Source: Adhaeribacter radiodurans (GTDB lineage: Bacteria > Bacteroidota > Bacteroidia > Cytophagales > Hymenobacteraceae). From it: a DNA stretch of 64,000 nt. The stretch covers positions 1,798,001 through 1,862,000 of the forward strand of contig NZ_CP055153.1 of NCBI RefSeq assembly GCF_014075995.1, written 5' to 3'. Both the position numbers and the translations under genes were made by a program. The notes beneath the pieces were generated by a model, which saw only the letters and a program-made list of their open reading frames with translations, had not been told where the DNA came from and did no database searches. This document shows positions 45,430-53,846 of the stretch, in pieces (position 1 is the stretch's first letter; every line of letters begins with the position of its first letter).

Positions 45430-46023
45430 TCACTCCGCAAACCGAACATCTTTTATTTTAGATAACCGGGCGCGTATTATTACCTCGGCGGTTTTAGGAA
45501 ACTGAATAACGAGCGTACATTCTTGTTCAAATTCTTGCTTTAGAATTACTAAATCTGGTTCTTTCGCTAAACTCATTACCTCGTTTAATTGCTCGTAAGA
45601 AAAATACAGGGTTAGCTGGCTTAGTTCTTTTTTTTGAATAATAGTAGCAGTGGCCAAAGCATCTTGTGCAGCCGTTTTGTAAGCCTGAATTAAACCACTT
45701 ACTCCGAGTTTAATGCCCCCAAAATACCGGACTACCACCAATAAAATATAAGTAAGATTCGACGATTTGAGTTGCCCCAGAATAGGATCACCAGCCGAAT
45801 GATTGGGTTCGCCATCGTCGTTGGCCCGGTACACGCTGCCGGTTGGGCCTAAACGGTAAGCGTAACAATAATGCCGCGCATCGAAATACTCCTTTTTTAA
45901 AGAACCTATTATTTCTTTTATCTCGGCTTCGGAGTTTACCGGAAACGCGAAAGCCAGAAATTTACTTCCTTTTTCTTTATAAACTCCGGCACTGGGAGCA
46001 GCAATAGTTTGGTATTGACTCAT
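45430..46023 (-). CDS. YigZ/IMPACT-family protein
   Basis: About 197 residues of the YigZ (UPF0029/IMPACT) family. YKEKGSKFLAFAFPV opens the N-terminal domain. ARHYCYAYRLG, NDDGEPNHSAGDPILGQLKS and LVVVRYFGGIKLGVSGLIQAY are the strongly conserved family blocks, followed by a ferredoxin-like second domain. Relatives of the eukaryotic half bind Gcn1 and modulate translation control; the bacterial role is not settled. An ATG 18 bases upstream is possible, but MSQYQTIAAPSAG is the usual family start. It lies 21 bases after the aminotransferase gene, so they are probably co-transcribed. Confidence 0.88.
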   Translation of the reverse strand: MSQYQTIAAPSAGVYKEKGSKFLAFAFPVNSEAEIKEIIGSLKKEYFDARHYCYAYRLGPTGSVYRANDDGEPNHSAGDPILGQLKSSNLTYILLVVVRYFGGIKLGVSGLIQAYKTAAQDALATATIIQKKELSQLTLYFSYEQLNEVMSLAKEPDLVILKQEFEQECTLVIQFPKTAEVIIRARLSKIKDVRFAE

Positions 46024-46044
46024 GTAAGTTAATAAACACAAGTA

Positions 46045-47172
46045 TCAAGATAGTAGATGTTTGACTTTTTTAGTAAAAAAATCTTTGATTTTAAGACAAA
46101 CAAACTGTACCATTTCTTCGGATAAACCCGGCCACATAGGCAAGCTTAAGCAAGTATCGGCAATATTTTCGGTAATCGGGAAATCGCCTTTTTTATAACC
46201 TAAAGAAGTATAAGCTTGTTGCAGGTGCGGTGGAATGGGATAATGGATAACGGTTTCTACGCCTTGGTTGCGTAAATACAACTGTAACTCGTCGCGTACT
46301 GAGGTAAGAATAATAAATATGTGATAAACAGATTCGGTATCTGATAAGGAATAAGGTAAAACTATTTCGGTTACATCTTTTAAATGAAAATGGTAGTGGG
46401 CAGCAATTTGCCGGCGCTCATTATTCCAGCGGTTTAAATAAGGCAGTTTTACGTTTAAAAAGGCGGCTTGTAATTCGTCTAACCGGGAATTGTAGCCAAT
46501 TATTTCGTTGTAATTTTTAGTTTCTGAACCATAATTGCGAAGTAGCCGGGCTTTTCTGGCTAATTCCGGATTGTTGGTGGTAATAGCTCCACCATCGCCA
46601 AAAGCGCCCAGGTTTTTAGTAGGATAAAAGCTGGTGGCATTTACCTGACCAAAACTGCCGGTTACTTTTCCTTTAAAAGCTGCGCCGTGCGCCTGGGCAT
46701 TATCTTCAATTACTTTTAAGTCGTATTTTTCTGCTAAAACCATTATGGCGGCCATATTACAGGGCTGGCCGTATAAATGCACGGGTATAATAGCTTTGGT
46801 TATGGGAGTAATAGCCGCTTCTATTTTGGTAACATCAATAGTATAAGTAGCAGGATCAGGTTCTACGGGTACGGGAATAGCACCTACCTGCGAAACGGCC
46901 AGCCAGGAAGCAATGTACGTATTGGCAGGTACTATTACCTCGTCGCCGGCACCAACATTTACTAATTTTAAACTAATAACAAGAGCCTCCAAGCCGTTGG
47001 CTACTCCCACGCAGAATTTGGTTTGGATATAGGCAGCGTATGCTTTTTCAAATTCGCTTACGGATGGACCTAAGATATATTGTTCCGAATCAATAAATTG
47101 AATGCTTTTCTCTATAATAGCCGACCGTAAAAGTTGATTCTGGTAAGTAAAAGATAAATATGGAACATGCAT
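46045..47172 (-). CDS. DegT/DnrJ/EryC1/StrS sugar aminotransferase (FdtB/QdtB-like)
   Basis: About 375 residues of the PLP-dependent sugar aminotransferase family. ANGLEALVISLKL, DEVIVPANTYIASWLAV and VIEDNAQAHGA (PLP-binding Asp) are present. SFYPTKNLGAFGDGGAI holds the PLP lysine and YNSRLDELQAAFL the substrate-contact block. With a QdtA/FdtA-type ketoisomerase gene divergent beside it, it most likely aminates C3 of dTDP-3-keto-6-deoxyhexose to make a surface amino sugar. An ATG six bases earlier is possible, but a TACCTTTG promoter-like match overlaps it, so the second ATG is favoured. The main alternative is a C4 aminotransferase. Confidence 0.88.
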   Translation of the reverse strand: MHVPYLSFTYQNQLLRSAIIEKSIQFIDSEQYILGPSVSEFEKAYAAYIQTKFCVGVANGLEALVISLKLVNVGAGDEVIVPANTYIASWLAVSQVGAIPVPVEPDPATYTIDVTKIEAAITPITKAIIPVHLYGQPCNMAAIMVLAEKYDLKVIEDNAQAHGAAFKGKVTGSFGQVNATSFYPTKNLGAFGDGGAITTNNPELARKARLLRNYGSETKNYNEIIGYNSRLDELQAAFLNVKLPYLNRWNNERRQIAAHYHFHLKDVTEIVLPYSLSDTESVYHIFIILTSVRDELQLYLRNQGVETVIHYPIPPHLQQAYTSLGYKKGDFPITENIADTCLSLPMWPGLSEEMVQFVCLKIKDFFTKKVKHLLS

Positions 47173-47258
47173 AACCAAAGGTAAAAGCTAAACCGATTAC
47201 TCTTGTTACTTTAGAAAGATGGTTGCAAGGTATTTTTAATTTTATAACGAATAGCTGC

Positions 47259-47266
47259 TATCTTTG
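47259..47266 (+). promoter_or_regulatory. Candidate -7 element for the glycan operon
   Basis: TATCTTTG matches TAnnTTTG and lies 66 bases before the ketoisomerase gene, which would drive the plus-strand glycan genes. Confidence 0.45.
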
Positions 47267-47332
47267 GCTTAATCCTTATGTATATACATCCACGCAGTCG
47301 CTAACGGTATTTTAAATTTCAAAGCTAAATAA

Positions 47333-47761
47333 ATGGTTCATCCGTTTACAATGGGGCAGGAACCGGTCCTTTTCGACGTAGATTTTTCTGGTACAGAACA
47401 AGAAGGCTATATTGTTTCTACGCAACAAGCCACGGCTATTCCATTTCCGATCCAGCGCGTTTTCTGGTCGTTTGGAGTGCCGGAAAATTATGTAAGAGGT
47501 AATCACGCCCACCGGCAAGATCAGAAAGTATTAATAGCGCTAAAGGGCCGGATTGTGATCAATACGGAGACAGATCAGGAAAAGCAGTTTATTTTAAATT
47601 CACCCTTTCAAGCGTTGTATGTACCTGCTTTATGCTGGACAAAATTAACGTACGCTCCTAATAGCGTTTTGCTGGCGCTCTCTTCCTCTGACTTTAATGA
47701 AGCCGATTATATTCGCGATTATCCAGAATTTAAATTATTACGCGGACCATTATCAAAATGA
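47333..47761 (+). CDS. QdtA/FdtA-type sugar 3,4-ketoisomerase (cupin)
   Basis: A 142-residue cupin. The family block RGNHAHRQDQKVLIALKG contains the catalytic histidines, and the C-terminal ALSSSDFNEADYIRDYPEF is typical of the group (WxcM/FdtA/QdtA). These enzymes turn dTDP-4-keto-6-deoxyglucose into the 3-keto sugar, which an aminotransferase such as the divergent neighbour then aminates. The stop codon overlaps the start of the next gene in ATGA, so it is the first gene of a tightly coupled operon. Whether the product is the galacto or gluco form cannot be read from sequence. Confidence 0.88.
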   Translation: MVHPFTMGQEPVLFDVDFSGTEQEGYIVSTQQATAIPFPIQRVFWSFGVPENYVRGNHAHRQDQKVLIALKGRIVINTETDQEKQFILNSPFQALYVPALCWTKLTYAPNSVLLALSSSDFNEADYIRDYPEFKLLRGPLSK

Positions 47762-48738
47762 GCCTTTATGAAAGATTGCCAAGTAATAAGATAAATAAAG
47801 CAGCCTGGGATGCTTGTGTTCACCGCGATCCAATCGGATTAGTTTATGCGTTTTCCTGGTACCTGGATATAGTAGCGCCGGCCTGGGAAGGAATAGTAAC
47901 CTTGGAAAAAGAAAATACCTATTCGCTGGTAATGCCTTTGCCTATGCGCCATATAATGGGTAAGTCGTTTATTTCTCAACCTATATTAATGCAGCAATTA
48001 GGGATATTTAGCGATAAATCAAACCGCAAAGATTTAAATTTACCTTTATTGTTGTTATTCGCTTTTCCGGAGGGAAGATCTGTTGAACATTATAGTTTTC
48101 ACGCCGCAGATTATAATGAAGTGAATGCTTTATTGCCCCTCCAAAAACGGGTAAACTATATTTTGCCTTTAAATCAAACGTACGCTGATATTTATCAGCA
48201 CTATAGCTCTAACCGGGTGCGCGATTTAAAAAAAGCAGTAAAAGCTAATTTAATTTTCCGGGAAGGAAACGATCTGGAACCCGCGGTAGTGCAGTTATTA
48301 CACGAAAATTTAGTACCTCTCTTAAACTTAAAGCAACAGGTTGCCTTGCTAAACGTGATGCCAACTCTTATATCAGAAGTTCGGAATAGAGGTTTAGCCC
48401 GAATTGTAGCTGTTTTTTTACCCAACAAACAAATAGTAGCCGCAGCATTTTTTATTCAGTATAAAAACCGGTTAACTTATTTGTTGCCAGCAGCCAATGC
48501 CCCCGGAAAGAAAGTAGGAGCCAGTACTTTTTTATTAGATACGATTTGCCGGAAAGAGGCCGGTACAAACCTTATTATAGATTTTGAAGGAAGTAGTTTA
48601 CCCGGAATAGCCCATTTTTACCAAAGTTTGGGTGCTCAGCCCGAAACGTATGGATTGCTGGTACAGCATCGGTATCCTAAATGGTTAAGGCAAATAAAGA
48701 AAATTCGTAACTGGTTATTCAAAAACCGACCAAATTAA
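47758..48738 (+). CDS. FemAB-like GNAT-fold acyltransferase, glycan operon
   Basis: A 326-residue protein with weak similarity to FemAB/GNAT acyltransferases. The segment YQHYSSNRVRDLKKAVKANL followed by FREGNDLEPAVVQLL matches the usual middle part, and ARIVAVFLPNKQIVAAAFFIQYKNRLTYLLPAAN with IDFEGSSLPGIAHFYQSLGA the C-terminal GNAT half. No signal peptide is present. Since no ordinary FdtC-type acetyltransferase is present, it may acylate the amino sugar, which is inference. It starts within the stop of the ketoisomerase gene. The tail is very basic (KWLRQIKKIRNWLFKNRP). Confidence 0.65.
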   Translation: MSLYERLPSNKINKAAWDACVHRDPIGLVYAFSWYLDIVAPAWEGIVTLEKENTYSLVMPLPMRHIMGKSFISQPILMQQLGIFSDKSNRKDLNLPLLLLFAFPEGRSVEHYSFHAADYNEVNALLPLQKRVNYILPLNQTYADIYQHYSSNRVRDLKKAVKANLIFREGNDLEPAVVQLLHENLVPLLNLKQQVALLNVMPTLISEVRNRGLARIVAVFLPNKQIVAAAFFIQYKNRLTYLLPAANAPGKKVGASTFLLDTICRKEAGTNLIIDFEGSSLPGIAHFYQSLGAQPETYGLLVQHRYPKWLRQIKKIRNWLFKNRPN

Positions 48739-48753
48739 CTTAGCTCCACTGGC

Positions 48754-49995
48754 ATGTTTACTTTTCTGCGGAATTCTATTTTGGGAGTGCTCTCGGTTGG
48801 GTTTCGGTTAGTAAGTAGCCTGTTATTAAATAAAGTAATTGCCTCTTATTTCGGGCCGGCTGGTTTGGCTCAGTTAGCTCATTTTCAAAATTTACTTTCT
48901 TTTTTTACTTTAATTCCGAACGATGGCATTAACCGGGGTATTTTACCTTATTTAAGCCAAAACGAATCGAATTCACCTGCCTCTTATCGTTATTTAAAAT
49001 CGGGCTTTGGATTAACGTGTATTGTATTTGGGCTATCCAGTATAATAATTTTATTAGGTAGAAATTGGTTTTTAACTTATTTGCCTTTCAATTTATTCTG
49101 GTTAACCCTCTTTATAACTGGTGCTTTTTTGGTAGTCGCACAATCATTTTTTAATGCGGTGCTGCTGGCACGCCAACGTACGGGGGTGGTAGTTGTAGGT
49201 AATTGCCTTTCTGCTTTGTTGGTGATAGTATATGTGTTTGTAGCTTACCAAAAAATTACTTTATCTTCTTTTTTAGTAGGTTACTTACTTACTTTAAGTA
49301 GTATAATCTTGTTCGTTTTGCCTTTTAGTTGGCAAGGTTTATCCTTTTCTGAATTTAAGCAAACTCGCTTTTCTTCCTTAGCTTTAAAACAATTGAGCCG
49401 GTATATTTTTATGGCATTAAGCGTTTTACTATTTACCAAAGGGCTCGATTACTATATTCGCGATTTTATGATCCGGCATTTTTCTATTTACCAGGCAGGT
49501 TTGTGGCAAGGCGTCGTGCGGCTTTCGGATAGTTACACGGCTTTGTTTACAGCGGTGCTTTCGTATGCCTTTTACCCCAAAGTATCGGCTTTATGTCACG
49601 ATAATGCGCAATTAAAAGTATTTGTCAGAAATGTTTTGAAGCTGGTTATTCCTGTAATTTTGGTTGGTTTGGCCGGGGTATATTTTGCCCGCACCTTTAT
49701 ATTAACCGGGTTGTTTAGTTCCAACTTTTTGAAAGCGCAGGATCTGCTGCCCTTTCAATTAACAGGCGATTTATTTAAACTTTGTTCCTGGTTATTGGCC
49801 AATATACTGGTGGCAAAAGCACGCGTTTGGGTTATTATTTTTTTTGAAGGCATCAGCGCAGTAGCTTATTTAGGAAGCTTTTACTTTTTTACCGATCATT
49901 ATGGAATTGCCGGTAGCACCATGGCGCATTGTGCCAATTATTTCTTCTTCCTTATTCTGCATGTACTATATTTCCGGAAATTATTGTTTGCATGA
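48754..49995 (+). CDS. Wzx-type O-antigen/lipid-linked glycan flippase
   Basis: A 413-residue protein with about 12 membrane helices of the polysaccharide transporter (MOP/Wzx) superfamily. LNKVIASYFGPAGLAQLAHFQNLLSF with LIPNDGINRGILPYL is the O-antigen translocase N-terminus. AKARVWVIIFFEG and GIAGSTMAHCANYFFFL belong to the C-terminal half. It would flip the undecaprenyl-linked repeat unit to the periplasmic face. It follows the FemAB-like gene by 15 bases and its stop overlaps the glycosyltransferase start (ATGA). Confidence 0.86.
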   Translation: MFTFLRNSILGVLSVGFRLVSSLLLNKVIASYFGPAGLAQLAHFQNLLSFFTLIPNDGINRGILPYLSQNESNSPASYRYLKSGFGLTCIVFGLSSIIILLGRNWFLTYLPFNLFWLTLFITGAFLVVAQSFFNAVLLARQRTGVVVVGNCLSALLVIVYVFVAYQKITLSSFLVGYLLTLSSIILFVLPFSWQGLSFSEFKQTRFSSLALKQLSRYIFMALSVLLFTKGLDYYIRDFMIRHFSIYQAGLWQGVVRLSDSYTALFTAVLSYAFYPKVSALCHDNAQLKVFVRNVLKLVIPVILVGLAGVYFARTFILTGLFSSNFLKAQDLLPFQLTGDLFKLCSWLLANILVAKARVWVIIFFEGISAVAYLGSFYFFTDHYGIAGSTMAHCANYFFFLILHVLYFRKLLFA

Positions 49996-50969
49996 AATAC
50001 CCGTTGGTTTCAGTTATCTGTTTATGTTACAACCACGAGCCATTTCTGCGCGAAGCGTTAGATTCGGTATTCACTCAAACCTATCCTAATATTGAAATTA
50101 TTATTGCCGACGATGCTAGCACAGATGGTAGCGTAAACATTATTCGGGATTATTGCGCTCGTTTTCAGGGTATTCAATTACTATTAAATACAACTAACTT
50201 AGGTAATTGCCGGGCATTTAACCGGGCTTTAACTTACGCAACCGGCGAATACGTTATTGATTTTGCCACGGATGATGTATTGTTGCCGGACCGGATAATG
50301 GAACAGGTAAACTGTTTTGCCGGACTAGCAGAAGATTACGGGGTAGTGTACACTAATGCGCTGCTAATAGACGAATTTTCACAACCGATCCGGAATTTTT
50401 ACCGGAATTTACCTAACGGCAAACTAACTCCGGCACCGGCCAGCGGATGGATCTACGCGGATTTAGTAAAAAGATTTTTTATTTCGGCGCCAACCATGCT
50501 CATCCGACGAACAGTTTTAGAAAAGCTGGGTGGATATAACGAAGAACTGGCTTACGAAGACTTTGATTTTTGGGTACGCTCCGGAAGGTATTTTCGGTAT
50601 TATTTTTTAGATAAGGTTTTAACAAAACGCCGCTTACACCCGCACCAGTTATCGAAGCAATTGTACAAAAAACACGATAAACAGCTACATTCTACGGTGC
50701 AGGTTTGTGCTACAGCTTTAAGTTTAAACCGCACTGCCAACGAGCAGGCAGCTTTAGCATTTCGGGTAAAATACGAGTTTAGAAAAGCGGTTAGTACTGG
50801 TAATTTTATAGAGGCCCTGCTTTTAGCGGATATAATGCATCAATTAAAAGCCTTAACTGGAGTTTATAAACTGGTAGCAACAATACTTAACGGGTTTCTG
50901 CAATTGCGTAAACTTGCGGATAACTTTAAAGGTAAGGTGGAGCATGATACAAATAGAACGGTACGATAA
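49992..50969 (+). CDS. Glycosyltransferase family 2
   Basis: About 325 residues with a GT-A fold at the N-terminus: YPLVSVICLCYNHEPFLREA, then the nucleotide-binding IIIADDASTDGS. ATDDVLLPDRI carries a second acidic motif, and SAPTMLIRRTVLEKLGGYNEELAYEDFDFWVR is the typical acceptor-side block with the ED pair. It would add a sugar to the lipid-linked glycan on the cytosolic side. The frame is open upstream of the flippase stop, but ATG at 49992 gives the standard N-terminus and the 4-base overlap. Donor and acceptor are unknown. Confidence 0.9.
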   Translation: MKYPLVSVICLCYNHEPFLREALDSVFTQTYPNIEIIIADDASTDGSVNIIRDYCARFQGIQLLLNTTNLGNCRAFNRALTYATGEYVIDFATDDVLLPDRIMEQVNCFAGLAEDYGVVYTNALLIDEFSQPIRNFYRNLPNGKLTPAPASGWIYADLVKRFFISAPTMLIRRTVLEKLGGYNEELAYEDFDFWVRSGRYFRYYFLDKVLTKRRLHPHQLSKQLYKKHDKQLHSTVQVCATALSLNRTANEQAALAFRVKYEFRKAVSTGNFIEALLLADIMHQLKALTGVYKLVATILNGFLQLRKLADNFKGKVEHDTNRTVR

Positions 50970-51882
50970 AACTCTCAAATCCGCCTGGGATAGCTTTAAC
51001 CAACAAGCTATAAACGGAACGTTCTTTTTTAACCGCAATTTTATAGAATACCACGCTGACCGTTTTATCGATCATTCTTTACTTTTTTACCGGAAAGATC
51101 AGCTAATAGCAATATTGCCCTTACATGAAAAAGACGGAGTAGCTAACTCGCACCAGGGCCTAAGCTTTGGTGGGTTTGTGGTTTCACGTAAAGTAGATAC
51201 TTTGCTTATGCTCCAAGTTTTCCGAAAGCTCCGGGAATATTTAAAATCTCAGCTTTTTCATACCTTATTTTACAAGGCGCAACCTTCTATTTACGCGCAA
51301 GAACCCGCCCAGGAAGATCTAGTAGCTTTGTATCAGCACGGCGCTTCACTTTACAAACGTGCCAATATTTCAGTATTAGATTTAACAGTTCCGCTTCATT
51401 ATTCTAAATTGCGGCAGCGCTGCTTGAAAAAAGCATTAGAAAATTCACTTACTCTGGCGTTTTCTAATGAAGTAGAAGAATTTATGAATTTGGTTGAGAT
51501 AATTCATGCTACTGCCGGCATTAGAGCTCCCACGCATACTACCGCCGAATTACGCTATTTAAAAGAACTTTTTCCGGAGAATATAAAATTGTTAACCGCT
51601 TACCAAGGCGAGGAATTAATAGGTGGGGTTATCTTATTTGAGCACCGGCAGGTAGTAAATTTGCAATACATGGCCACGTCGCCGAAGGGAAAAAAAGTAC
51701 ACGCGCTGGATTTGCTCTTGCACCACGTTATTCAAGTGTATAAAAGCCAAAAAAAATATTTAAGTTTCGGTACGTCGTACGACGATCGGGAACCTTACGG
51801 ATTAAGCCAAAATCTACTCCGGAACAAAACAAGTTACGGTACCCGAACCGTGGTGCAGGATACGTACTATCTTTTTTTATAA
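50944..51882 (+). CDS. Second FemAB-like/GNAT acyltransferase of the glycan operon
   Basis: About 312 residues. MIQIERYDKTLKSAWDSFNQQAINGTFFFNRNFIEYH followed by DHSLLFYRKDQLIAILPLHE is a common N-terminus of FemAB-like proteins in glycan loci. NIKLLTAYQGEELIGGVILFEHRQVVNLQYMATSPKGKK matches the GNAT core. It shares the overall plan of the other FemAB-like gene but is clearly diverged. An upstream TTG at 50914 is open, but ATG at 50944, preceded by AAGGTGGAG, is the better start. It overlaps the glycosyltransferase end by 26 bases. A role in acylating the glycan or its sugar is inferred. Confidence 0.65.
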   Translation: MIQIERYDKTLKSAWDSFNQQAINGTFFFNRNFIEYHADRFIDHSLLFYRKDQLIAILPLHEKDGVANSHQGLSFGGFVVSRKVDTLLMLQVFRKLREYLKSQLFHTLFYKAQPSIYAQEPAQEDLVALYQHGASLYKRANISVLDLTVPLHYSKLRQRCLKKALENSLTLAFSNEVEEFMNLVEIIHATAGIRAPTHTTAELRYLKELFPENIKLLTAYQGEELIGGVILFEHRQVVNLQYMATSPKGKKVHALDLLLHHVIQVYKSQKKYLSFGTSYDDREPYGLSQNLLRNKTSYGTRTVVQDTYYLFL

Positions 51883-51907
51883 TTCTAAACCAGTAAAGCT
51901 ATTCCTA

Positions 51908-53557
51908 TTGAAGCATTCCTTCTATTCTGGTTTAATTTCTATTCTGGTTCTTACTGTATTGCTTTTTGGTGCTACATTTTGGTTAATAGGTTGTTTCTAC
52001 GAAAGTAACGACGATATCATTCTTACTTTTTTATTGAGTGGCTTTTCGGGTATGGAGCCTGTTACCGACTTATCGCTTTATCTGCATGGTTTCAGTACAC
52101 TACTCTCGACATTATACCAAATTTTACCGGAATGGCCTTGGTACGGATTAGGGTTGTACAGCTTGCTATTTGGAATTAGTGGGTTGGCTTTCCGATTTAT
52201 TTATTACGTATTAAATGGCAAAGCAACTCAACGCTTTATGTATTTTACTATTATTCTGTTTTACCTGGCTAACTGGTACGAACATGTATTCTGGTTTAAT
52301 TACTCGCGAGTAGCCATACTGTTAGCCGGAGTGGCCAGCCTGAATGCCTGGTTAGATGGAAAACAAAAAAGTTCCGGATTTAGTAAATGGAGGTGGGGGT
52401 ACGGCAGTTTGTTTTTTCTGGCCTTGTGCATCCGGCCAAGTTTCGCTTGCTTTGGTATAGGTTTAATCTTGCCATTATATTTCTTAGATTCTGCATTTTC
52501 TCGTCCAGCCTTAAAAAGAACCATTCTTTTACTTTTGCCTTTTTTGCTGGCCGGGTTCTTATTCAGCGGTTGGTTACTATTAAAGAGCAATCCGGCCCAG
52601 CAAGAATACCAACGGTTAGATATTCTAAAATCCGAAGTCCTAGATTACCATTGGTGCTGTCCGCCACCTGTAAGTTCTTCGGAAAAGCTTTTGTACACGG
52701 GTATTCAAAACTGGTTTTTAGCTGATTCTAATATTCGGGTGTTCTTGCAACAACAACGGCCTGACTGGGATTATTTTGTTAGAAACAGCCTCGTACCAAA
52801 ATTGCGGTTACTCCTTCAAGAAGTAATTTTTAATCATTTTTTAGCCTTAAGCTTTTTGCTCGCTCACTTCTTGTGGCTTGTTAAAAGTAAATTCACTGGC
52901 AAGATTTTATACTTAAGTAAATACCATTTGTTTTTTGGGGTTGTCTTATTACTAGTCGGTATTTTATTTAAGATTCCACCCCGGGTTTTAACTCCTGCCA
53001 TTAGTTTATTGTTGTTGGTACATTTAGCAGTAATACCGCTTGGTAATAAACTGGATAATGTACTTTTGTTTTTTAAATTGTGCGGAGTTTTATTGTTAGC
53101 TCTTCAAATATATAAAATCGGTCATCGCTCTGTTTGGCAACAGCACCGGCAAAAACAATCAGAAAACATTATCTCGGATATTAATAGCAATTATCCCGGT
53201 TATGTAGTAGCAACAATTGGTTTAGAAAATGAACTAAGAGCCCTTTCGCCTTTTAAAAATTATACTTTCCAGAATCAACGCGTATTATTCCTGACGGGCT
53301 GGCAAACTTTAGACCCGCATTACTCAAAATACTTACAATCCTTAACCGGGCAGGACAACATACTCCCTGCTTTAAAAACTTTGCATGAGCGGGAAAAGGT
53401 AGTGGTAGTCAGCAATGCATTCATGGTTGCTTTTTTAGAAGCTTACTACAAACATTTTTATCAAATAACTTTTCAATTTACTTTTATTAAGCCCGTACCA
53501 GCATCTGCTGCCACCGAAGGCCTTTCGTATTATAAAGTTGAAATATTAAATGATTAA
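51908..53557 (+). CDS. Polytopic membrane protein, possibly GT-C fold
   Basis: A 549-residue protein with about ten membrane helices that I cannot assign to a named family. After the first helix comes CFYESNDDIILTFLLSGFSG, an acidic loop as in GT-C glycosyltransferases, followed by a YLHGFSTLLSTLYQILPEWPWYGLGL stretch that recurs in uncharacterised bacterial membrane proteins. The C-terminal ~130 residues are soluble. The start codon is TTG; no in-frame ATG is found upstream, and a later start would lose the first helix. It closes the glycan operon. It may act as a polymerase or a periplasmic glycosyltransferase, since no obvious Wzy is in the cluster. Confidence 0.68.
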   Translation: MKHSFYSGLISILVLTVLLFGATFWLIGCFYESNDDIILTFLLSGFSGMEPVTDLSLYLHGFSTLLSTLYQILPEWPWYGLGLYSLLFGISGLAFRFIYYVLNGKATQRFMYFTIILFYLANWYEHVFWFNYSRVAILLAGVASLNAWLDGKQKSSGFSKWRWGYGSLFFLALCIRPSFACFGIGLILPLYFLDSAFSRPALKRTILLLLPFLLAGFLFSGWLLLKSNPAQQEYQRLDILKSEVLDYHWCCPPPVSSSEKLLYTGIQNWFLADSNIRVFLQQQRPDWDYFVRNSLVPKLRLLLQEVIFNHFLALSFLLAHFLWLVKSKFTGKILYLSKYHLFFGVVLLLVGILFKIPPRVLTPAISLLLLVHLAVIPLGNKLDNVLLFFKLCGVLLLALQIYKIGHRSVWQQHRQKQSENIISDINSNYPGYVVATIGLENELRALSPFKNYTFQNQRVLFLTGWQTLDPHYSKYLQSLTGQDNILPALKTLHEREKVVVVSNAFMVAFLEAYYKHFYQITFQFTFIKPVPASAATEGLSYYKVEILND

Positions 53558-53846
53558 GTATTGAACTGACCATTAATCCTATAAACCTTAAAAAGTAAAT
53601 TTACTTGCCATAAAAGCAATTAAGATTTGAAATTTTAAAGTTGCAACCACCTTTTTTAATCCAAAGTAGCTTCATTCAAAACTGTTTTACAAATTCATTT
53701 CTTTAAAGCATGGTATATAATCAAAAATAAAATTCCTAATATAGCTTTTGAATACATAGCTTTTGAAGCTATAGGTAATTTCTGGTAATAATATTTATTT
53801 AAATTATTTTCTGTTTCTGTTTTTACTAATCACACGTTAAGTAAGA
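53558..53846. other. Intergenic region with a short repeated ATAGCTTTTGAA
   Basis: ATAGCTTTTGAA occurs near 53741 and again at 53756, and the second copy forms a small stem ATAGCTT/AAGCTAT. Nothing else is recognised. Confidence 0.35.

Noticed and set aside
50914-50943. TTG start of the second FemAB-like gene
   Set aside because: An ATG with a good purine-rich leader lies 30 bases downstream and the extra residues fit no family.
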